Of a stretch of DNA of 28,488 nucleotides, positions 13,512-19,693 are shown piece after piece. Numbering within the stretch: the stretch's first letter is position 1; every line of letters begins with the position of its first letter. Made by a program: the position numbers and the translations under genes. The stretch is from a virus. The stretch is taken from positions 1 through 28,488 of the IMG/VR virus record IMGVR_UViG_3300025840_000184; one strand, given 5' to 3'. The notes below the pieces were generated by a model. It saw nothing but the letters and a program-made list of their open reading frames with translations, was not told where the DNA came from and ran no database searches.

Positions 13512-15203
13512 TCAAACATCAGCATCATATTTCATATTTATAAAGCCTTTCTGGGCTGCATTTGTATTATTTGTGCCTGATCCAACATAGGCTTGTAGAG
13601 AGTTTTGATACACGCCGCCTACTTCTGTTGCATATACAGTCGCATAAACAGTTGATGGTAAAGCTGGCTGTGTATATGTGCCGGCAGCTGGAGCAGAAGT
13701 GCCAGGTGCTCTAAATTGATAATACGTATTTTCTGCATTTTGAACGTATACAATCGTATCTTCGCCAGATATGCCAGTATAATATCTCGCTGGATAATCA
13801 GTCTGCACATAATATGAGGGCTGTGTATAGTCTCGTGCCGGATAATATGTTGTTCTAGACGGATAATCAGTCTGTACCTGATACGCAGGTTGAAAAGATG
13901 TCCTTGAAGGATAATCCGTTACTGTTTCATAAGCAGCTTGATAAGATACACGCGTGGGATAATCAGTATAAGTTGTGTATGCAGGTTGCACTGAATATCG
14001 TTGAGGAAAATCAGAGTATACAGTTACATCGGGCTGTGTAGTTGTCCTACCAGGAAAATCGGAATATATAGTTACATCAGGTTGTGTAGTTGTCCTACCA
14101 GGATATGCTGTGTACACAGTTACATTTGGTTGTGTAGTCGTTCTACCCGGATGATCAGCATAAATTGTATAAGCTGGTTGAACGTTTTGCAAAATATAAT
14201 ACGATGCTTGCCAGTATGATCTAGCAGGATAATTTGTATATACTATATAACCAGGTTGCTTTGTATATCGTGCTGGATAAGAATCAGCCCAATAATACCA
14301 CGCGTGAATTTGATACCATGATGCACTGACGCTATATGCTGGTTGAGCTGAATAACGTTCAGGGTAAACAGAAGGAATTTCGTCGCCAAACGCCTGCACA
14401 TAGGTATAAGGTCCACTAATATAAGCGGGTTGATATGAATATCTTGCAGGATAACTTGCAGCGGGTTGATATATCCATCTACCAGGATGTTGAAAATACG
14501 TAGAGTATGCTGGTTGTACTGAATATCTTCTCGGATAAGTGACATAATTATTTGGACCGTCAAATTCAGGTATCTGCGGTGCCGCTAGCGGCCCGTTATA
14601 ACCCGCTTGATAATAGCCTCTCGATGGATAAGGTCCCAGATAATATCCTCTCGCAACTCCATAATAAGATGATTCATAAGCTGGTGAATAATAAGACGTT
14701 CCTACAAAAGTATCTGATACATAATATCCTGGAGAAAAATATGATGTTCCTTCATAAAAGCTTGAAGTTTCATATGCTGGCTGATAATATGATGTCCCTT
14801 CGTAAAAGCTTGAAGTTTCATATGCAGGTTGAAGAGTATATCTCGCGGGTCGCGCTTGCGAAGTTTCATATGCTGGCTGTGTTGTATATCGTTCAGGATA
14901 ATCAGCATATACTGAATACGCTGGTTGTGTCGTAGTTCTAGACGGATATGTCGTAACAACATTATATGCAGGTTGTACTATTTGATATGCGGCTTGTTGA
15001 TAAACCCTTGAAGGATAAAGTGTTGTGACTTGATAGGCAGGTTGTACTACGTTTGGCTGACCTCTGCCTCCTCGACCTTCAATTTCTAAAATATGTTTAC
15101 CGTAGGGCAAATCAATAGGAGTATTACGAGTCGCGACGTCGCGCGATTCGGTAAACGTCTCAGCCCAAGTCCTGCTAAAAAACCCTTTGCCACCAGCTGG
15201 CAT
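13512..15203 (-). CDS. Tyr/Pro-rich repeat structural protein (fibre or adhesin-like)
   Basis: In this 563-residue protein the N-terminus (FSRTWAETFTESRDVATRNT, then LPYGKHILEIEGRGGRG) and C-terminus (YVGSGTNNTNAAQKGFINMKY) look like the two ends of a beta domain of the glycine-rich fibre-tip type. Between them about 20-25 repeats of roughly 16 residues run from residue 50 to about 475. The unit is A-Y-x-x-x-x-D-Y-P-x-R-x-x-x-Q-P, with variants such as FYEGTSYYQP. The composition is extreme, dominated by Tyr, Pro, Thr, Ser, Arg and Gln, with almost no Lys or Cys in the array. The ATG has AGGAG upstream. The gene follows two fibre genes and is followed 25 bases later by a P4H-like oxygenase. 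A virion surface role is inferred. Confidence 0.8.
   Translation of the reverse strand: MPAGGKGFFSRTWAETFTESRDVATRNTPIDLPYGKHILEIEGRGGRGQPNVVQPAYQVTTLYPSRVYQQAAYQIVQPAYNVVTTYPSRTTTQPAYSVYADYPERYTTQPAYETSQARPARYTLQPAYETSSFYEGTSYYQPAYETSSFYEGTSYFSPGYYVSDTFVGTSYYSPAYESSYYGVARGYYLGPYPSRGYYQAGYNGPLAAPQIPEFDGPNNYVTYPRRYSVQPAYSTYFQHPGRWIYQPAASYPARYSYQPAYISGPYTYVQAFGDEIPSVYPERYSAQPAYSVSASWYQIHAWYYWADSYPARYTKQPGYIVYTNYPARSYWQASYYILQNVQPAYTIYADHPGRTTTQPNVTVYTAYPGRTTTQPDVTIYSDFPGRTTTQPDVTVYSDFPQRYSVQPAYTTYTDYPTRVSYQAAYETVTDYPSRTSFQPAYQVQTDYPSRTTYYPARDYTQPSYYVQTDYPARYYTGISGEDTIVYVQNAENTYYQFRAPGTSAPAAGTYTQPALPSTVYATVYATEVGGVYQNSLQAYVGSGTNNTNAAQKGFINMKYDADV
13533..13540 (-). promoter_or_regulatory. Putative late promoter inside the 3' end of the Tyr/Pro-repeat gene
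   Basis: The minus strand carries a perfect TATAAATA within the last codons of the 563-aa gene (encoding FINMKY), about 46 bases before the ATG of the P4H-like oxygenase. RNA from here would cover the oxygenase, the 86-aa gene and the lysis genes. An 8-base match is expected about twice by chance on one strand of this AT-rich window, so position relative to the next gene is the main support. Confidence 0.5.
13785..15038 (-). repeat. In-frame tandem repeats, unit 48 bp (16 aa), Tyr/Pro-rich
   Basis: The array encodes 16-residue units ending in Q-P and containing Y-P-x-R. Some neighbours are nearly identical in DNA at exactly 48-base offset. TGTGTAGTTGTCCTACCAGG occurs at 14035 and again at 14083. 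AAGCTTGAAGTTTCATATGC recurs about 14758 and 14806. Elsewhere units diverge or are cut to 7-12 residues, so recent local duplications are superimposed on an older array. The pattern is protein-coding throughout on the minus strand. Confidence 0.9.
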
Positions 15204-15215
15204 ATTTAACTCCTA

Positions 15216-16262
15216 TTACTGCGCCCAACCAGCTTTTCTTAATGCAAGTCCACCGTAAATTGTACCATTAACACAATAGAATGTGTAGATATCTATCCCA
15301 CTGGATGATGGAGGCTCTACGCCTTCTGCCCAATATATAGCATCCGATTCACCGCTTCCTGGCCATTCAATTTCCCATGTACCACCGCTATTTGTTACTA
15401 TAAGTGTTAGAGTAATAGCTCCTGATGTAGGAATATTTTGTAAATCTACACTAAAATTACCAGTCGCAGTAATTGTATGAACAGAGCCGAGAAGAGGATT
15501 GATTGTATATGCATTGCCGGCGATTGTGCCTGCGTACACTGTTTCTCTAAAATAATCTTCTACATTTAAGATTTTTGTACTTACAGTAGTAGAATTAGCA
15601 GATAAGACTGTTGAACCACCGCATGTTAGCTGGAACTGATCTACGGCATTAAAATCTAAATATGTATCTGTATCACCGCTGTGTACTATTTTGCCAACAT
15701 GATATGTATTAGCACTAAATGTAGCACCAGTTGCAGAAGCAGTGATGTCCATGACTGAACCAAAATCGATCTTCTTGCCATCAGATATTGCTACGTTAGC
15801 TGCAAAGACTACATCACCGTCTGATTGCAATTGCAATGCTTGAGTTGCTGAACTGCCAGCTCTAATATCTAGATGTCCTGATGTTTCTACGAAAGCTCCG
15901 TATGTAGTGCCATTATCTCTTAAAGTAATTTGTCCGGTCGAAGTATTCGCGATCAATGGTCCAGTACTATTTAAATTTAATTCAGTCGCGCTTTGAACAC
16001 TATTTCCAGATAAAGTTAAATCGTCGACATTAATTGATGTAATAGAAACGTAGTTAAAATTGTTTGCGGTCAGCGTATTGATGAATGCATTACCAGGAAT
16101 ATCCAAATTATACTGCGGATTTGTCTTTCCAATACCTACACGATTAGTAGAAGCATCGACGAACAATGTACCTGAATCGACATTTAAATTGGCTCCAACC
16201 GACATGTCTCCTGTGACGACTAAACCATCGAGAGTATCAAATTGTTGTGATGTAGATGCCAT
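15216..16262 (-). CDS. Tail-fibre-like structural protein
   Basis: The 348-residue protein has repeated beta phrases typical of phage fibres. DGLVVTGDMSVGANLNV is followed by the widespread LFVDASTNRVGIGKTNPQY motif, then LDIPGNAFINTLTANN. Short strands such as DLTLSGNSVQSATELNLN and GHLDIRAGSSATQALQLQSD suggest a trimeric beta-shaft. The C-terminal 100 residues (TITATGNFSVDLQNIPTSGA, then WEIEWPGSG and FYCVNGTIYGG) form a separate beta domain resembling distal modules of other phage appendages. The ATG at 16262 has AGAAGAG upstream. It is one of a run of fibre-type genes, and which host surface structure it contacts cannot be read from the sequence. Confidence 0.82.
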   Translation of the reverse strand: MASTSQQFDTLDGLVVTGDMSVGANLNVDSGTLFVDASTNRVGIGKTNPQYNLDIPGNAFINTLTANNFNYVSITSINVDDLTLSGNSVQSATELNLNSTGPLIANTSTGQITLRDNGTTYGAFVETSGHLDIRAGSSATQALQLQSDGDVVFAANVAISDGKKIDFGSVMDITASATGATFSANTYHVGKIVHSGDTDTYLDFNAVDQFQLTCGGSTVLSANSTTVSTKILNVEDYFRETVYAGTIAGNAYTINPLLGSVHTITATGNFSVDLQNIPTSGAITLTLIVTNSGGTWEIEWPGSGESDAIYWAEGVEPPSSSGIDIYTFYCVNGTIYGGLALRKAGWAQ

Positions 16263-16274
16263 TTTTTTCTCTTC

Positions 16275-16688
16275 TTATAATTTGAATATTCCTGATGTGC
16301 TCCATGAAATGTCTACATTAGAGCCATCAGGTGTAATTGGTAATCCGTTGATATTTGTATCCATAAATGCAACTAGTCTGCTCGTTGCTGTGTTTCCCGT
16401 GTCGATATAAAACAATAAAGCTTCGCATTCTGTTGTATCTGTGACCGAGACAAATCTCACATCGTCGGCATTTAATACACCGTTTGTCAGAGTGACATTT
16501 GTCAATGTAGCATTCGCTACTGCAGTATTGGCTAGTGCACTCACGTCAGAATAAAACTGATCTGTCGCAGTATAACTCTCATTGTCAGTATTGATCAGCG
16601 CAACCTTGAGATTGCCATCATTCAAAGCAGAATCAGTCGCACCAGACAGTAATGCCTCTTTGTATTTATCGTATATCGCGTTAGCCAT
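16275..16688 (-). CDS. Small virion structural protein, widespread phage type
   Basis: The 137-residue protein starts ANAIYDKYKEALLSGATDSA, continues NLKVALINTDNESYTATDQF and later has LTNGVLNADDVRFVSV, CEALLFYIDTGN, SRLVAFMD and GLPITPDGSNVDISW. This string of motifs belongs to a small structural protein found beside fibre genes in many tailed phages. It is predicted all-beta with no membrane segment. The start ATG overlaps the stop of the 937-aa fibre gene (TAATG) and no strong Shine-Dalgarno precedes it, so it is likely translationally coupled. A minor tail or fibre-associated role is inferred from its neighbours. Confidence 0.82.
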   Translation of the reverse strand: MANAIYDKYKEALLSGATDSALNDGNLKVALINTDNESYTATDQFYSDVSALANTAVANATLTNVTLTNGVLNADDVRFVSVTDTTECEALLFYIDTGNTATSRLVAFMDTNINGLPITPDGSNVDISWSTSGIFKL

Positions 16689-19501
16689 TAGGGTCTAGTC
16701 TCAATCTTTAGAACTTTAAATCGATGTATATTTGTACCTGATGCAGATCCGCATGTTGCCTTCAGATCTATGTGAGTATTATTAGCTGCGACCGATGGAA
16801 GAATAACCACATCACTCATATTATTCTCGACTTCGCCATATCGTGTGTAAAATATATCAAGATTATCTGTTACTATGATATTGATTTCGACAGCATAACC
16901 TGAATCGGCATCGGCTAGATCTTCACCGTGAACAAAATACTTGAAGCCTTGAGTTTGGCCAATTGGGAAACTATCAATGACTGTTGCAGCGGTAGTCGTT
17001 ACATCATCGCCTGTACCAGTAAATGCTACACCATTTGCTTCTAGCGCGCCAACTTCGAGGTTCAAAATCGTAGCAGTATTTGCTACGTTGATATCGTTAA
17101 AATAACCCCAATCCCATGGTAACGCCATTGAACCAACATTAGATTGATTACTAGAAATCAAATTAGTATCTAGTCTGCCATTTACACTGACACTATGAGT
17201 GCTGAGAGAACCGAGATCAACGTTACCATCAATCTGTAAGCTATCGCCTAGTACTTGGCCAGTAACATCGATACCAATTGCAGTCGTGAGAAGTTTACGG
17301 CTTCCGTTGTAATATAACTTGACACCGTTTCCTGATTCAGCTGCAATCATTACAGTTGTATCGGTATCTTCAATTAATACATTATTAGCTTGTATTTCTA
17401 GGTTACCTGAACCTTCTTCTCTAATATATGCATTAACACCGTCATTGAAAAAATGTAAACATTCAATATGAGGAACGCCAAAATACATACCAATATGATC
17501 AGCGACGACCACTCTATTTTCTGAATAATCAATATGAATGGCATTATTTGTAGAAGCTGTATCGAAGAAAACATCTTCTTCAAAAAGAGCAGTTGACTGA
17601 ACACGTAGGGTATCAGTGTTAGCTTCACCCTCAATGTCTATACCAGTATTAGTAGTGATTAGTTTTTGATCACCATTAAAGTGCAGTGACGCACCGTTGC
17701 CAGCGAAGCCACAGAAATATGCAAGACCATCGGTATCTTGAATTTGCATGTTATTAGCTTGCACGACGAAATCACCTGTACCAGATTCTTTAATGTAAGA
17801 TACATTATTAGAAGAATCGTGGTACATTGTCAAATCTGCAGATGTACCCAGAGTGATGTAGTTATCATCATCAAAGTTGAGTGTATTAGCTGATTTATCC
17901 CATGTTAATGTAGGATTACCAGTAGAACCTTCAACATTTATATCGTCTTCAAACAAAGAAGTACTACGTACTCGCAAAGTATTCGTATTAGCGAGATCAG
18001 TAATGTGTACTTGATTGTTATTGGCTAAAAGTGCTGCAGTGTCATCAGGAGAATAGATGATGACATGGCTTCCGTCAATGCCTTCGAGATAGCGAGAACC
18101 ATCCGTCGCTCTCGCCACTAAATTAGTGGCTTCGATGTAGAGGCTACCGGTATTTGCTTCAGTAATATAGCTATGAGAACCATCATGCTTGATAGTCAAA
18201 TCATTACCATCACCCCAAACGACTGGCGTGTCATCTCTTACGTAGAGTGTGTTAGCTGATGCATCCCATGAGATATTGTTAGAATCAAGACCAGTAGATC
18301 CATCAAAGTTGGCATCTGATTGAACGCGTAACGTATTAGTATTTGCTTCGCCATAAATCTCTACGCCATCTGGAGAATTATCTGCATCTGATGCACTATC
18401 AATTGTAGATAGTCTTTCTGTTCCAGCAGCAAACAATGCAACTTCATTTTCTCCAGTTGCATTCGCTGTCATGTAATGAGTACCGCGCCCGATATTAGTC
18501 AGCTCGAAGCCTTCGTTAACTTCTACATATAGATCGCGATCATCGGCTTTAATATATGCATCAGTCCCGTCTGTAAACATCTGGAACTTATAAGTGGTCA
18601 GATCTTGTGTGCCGTCGTATGTAGTGCTTCCGCCCATCAAGATCTTATTGTTATCGAAGATTACGAGATCGTCTTCGAGGATTGCATCACCATGTACAGT
18701 AATACCATAAGTATTAGTGGTCATCTTAGCAATGTCATTCCAGAATAAAACTACTTCGCCATTTAAATTGGCGGTAATCATTTCCTCGCCGCCGGTCTCC
18801 GATCTCAACTCAAAGCGATCAGTAATCAGATTTAGATTAGCAGTCGATCGAACGTCTTGAACGTCAGTATTCGAATACATTCTACCGCCGGTGTAGAACA
18901 TTTCCATTTGACTTGTGCCGCCCCATGGTTCTGCATTAGAGGAACCACCGAATGTAGCACGGATATCGTCATTAAAACTGAGTACGGTATTAGCATCATC
19001 CCATTGTAGATCGGGATTTGTATTCGAACCAGATCCGACAAATCGTACGTCATGTCTTGCTTCGATAAAGTTTTCTACTATCAAGCCATATGTAGAATTG
19101 ACATAGACTTCGACTGATTGAGGAGTAAATGTAGTGTTAGATACTACGTAAAGAGTGTCAGCTGTTATATTATTTGTATTAGGATCCCAATTACCGCCGC
19201 GTAATCCACCAAAATCACCGTTGGCAAAACCAGGTGTTGTATTACCAAATTCATTATCATCTGAACCATCGAACAAGCCATTATTGAGAACAACCATTGT
19301 ATTCGAAGTGAACTGACCAAAGAGTGTAGCATTGCCGAAGGTCATCGATCCGCCTGGCAATGAGTTAGCTGTCATGACCGATGTTGCACCAGAAACTGTA
19401 TCGCCTCTGATAAGCTCGATAATGTTATTAGTTTTAAGTAACCAATCAGCGAAAGTATTATTAGCGGTATCGAGTTGGTCAAATCCAGACAATAATGCCA
19501 T
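16688..19501 (-). CDS. Modular tail-fibre-like protein
   Basis: In this 937-residue protein the N-terminus (LLSGFDQLDTANNTFADWLL) is an attachment-type region. The rest is built from modules of about 120 residues. Each contains a TLRVQSTALFEEDV-like strand, a phrase like PTLTWDKSANTLNFDDD, an ITLGTSADLTMYHD strand, SYIKESGTGDFVVQANN and a KLITTNTGIDIEGEAN turn. The HDGS-SYI-E-TG-L-I pattern is known from marine phage fibres. A separate C-terminal domain (about residues 790-937) starts GVAFTGTGDDVTTTAA and ends FKVLKIETRP. AGGAT precedes the ATG. The modular design suggests a long trimeric fibre shaft with a globular end. Confidence 0.84.
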   Translation of the reverse strand: MALLSGFDQLDTANNTFADWLLKTNNIIELIRGDTVSGATSVMTANSLPGGSMTFGNATLFGQFTSNTMVVLNNGLFDGSDDNEFGNTTPGFANGDFGGLRGGNWDPNTNNITADTLYVVSNTTFTPQSVEVYVNSTYGLIVENFIEARHDVRFVGSGSNTNPDLQWDDANTVLSFNDDIRATFGGSSNAEPWGGTSQMEMFYTGGRMYSNTDVQDVRSTANLNLITDRFELRSETGGEEMITANLNGEVVLFWNDIAKMTTNTYGITVHGDAILEDDLVIFDNNKILMGGSTTYDGTQDLTTYKFQMFTDGTDAYIKADDRDLYVEVNEGFELTNIGRGTHYMTANATGENEVALFAAGTERLSTIDSASDADNSPDGVEIYGEANTNTLRVQSDANFDGSTGLDSNNISWDASANTLYVRDDTPVVWGDGNDLTIKHDGSHSYITEANTGSLYIEATNLVARATDGSRYLEGIDGSHVIIYSPDDTAALLANNNQVHITDLANTNTLRVRSTSLFEDDINVEGSTGNPTLTWDKSANTLNFDDDNYITLGTSADLTMYHDSSNNVSYIKESGTGDFVVQANNMQIQDTDGLAYFCGFAGNGASLHFNGDQKLITTNTGIDIEGEANTDTLRVQSTALFEEDVFFDTASTNNAIHIDYSENRVVVADHIGMYFGVPHIECLHFFNDGVNAYIREEGSGNLEIQANNVLIEDTDTTVMIAAESGNGVKLYYNGSRKLLTTAIGIDVTGQVLGDSLQIDGNVDLGSLSTHSVSVNGRLDTNLISSNQSNVGSMALPWDWGYFNDINVANTATILNLEVGALEANGVAFTGTGDDVTTTAATVIDSFPIGQTQGFKYFVHGEDLADADSGYAVEINIIVTDNLDIFYTRYGEVENNMSDVVILPSVAANNTHIDLKATCGSASGTNIHRFKVLKIETRP
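17220..18760 (-). repeat. Modular repeats of about 350-365 bp (about 120 aa) in the fibre gene
   Basis: The plus strand shows the same phrase, reading GTA-TTAGTATT-GCTTC or close variants, near 17600, 17970 and 18325, with weaker copies near 17250 and 18690. They encode the TNTLRV/TDTLRV strand that opens each module. Spacing is about 360 bases. Copies differ at many third positions and by small in-frame indels, so this is an old modular duplication and not a recent tandem repeat. Confidence 0.7.
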
Positions 19502-19504
19502 TTC

Positions 19505-19693
19505 TTATCCTACTATGTGTTTTAGAAGTATCTGTTTTAATTGTGCGACTTCGGATTCTAAAGAGTCGACTCTTTCTTTTAATTCTTTTTCTCGATATAC
19601 CCTTTGTCTAGCCATCTTATACGCGTCTAACTCACGATTATTAGTATTTATAAACGCACCTTCTGCAACGCGTCGGAATTCTTGATTATCCAT
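19505..19693 (-). CDS. Small conserved coiled-coil protein
   Basis: The 62-residue, highly charged and helical protein starts DNQEFRRVAEGAFINTNNRE. It continues with a coiled-coil-like heptad segment (KELKERVDSLESEVAQLKQI) to the end. The NQEFRRVAEGAF start followed by a coiled coil occurs in short proteins encoded next to large baseplate/fibre genes in T4-like marine phages, usually without a known role. It overlaps the stop of the 932-aa gene as TAATG and ends three bases before the 937-aa fibre ATG. It may be a linker or a fibre chaperone; neither is shown. Confidence 0.82.
   Translation of the reverse strand: MDNQEFRRVAEGAFINTNNRELDAYKMARQRVYREKELKERVDSLESEVAQLKQILLKHIVG
19645..19652 (-). 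promoter_or_regulatory. Possible late promoter within the 62-aa gene
   Basis: TATAAATA on the minus strand matches the T4 late consensus exactly. It lies inside the codons for FINTN of the 62-aa gene, about 144 bases upstream of the 937-aa fibre ATG. It could start a fibre transcript, but the peptide FINTN alone would often generate this octamer, and about two chance hits are expected in the window. Confidence 0.3.

Noticed and set aside
13785-15038. Regular 48-bp repeats considered as a CRISPR array
   Set aside because: There is no invariant repeat with unique spacers, no cas genes, and the units are in-frame coding sequence of one protein.
13785-18760. Repeats in fibre genes considered as variable/template repeats of a diversity-generating retroelement
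   Set aside because: No reverse transcriptase or accessory gene is present, and the copies do not show adenine-specific differences by eye.
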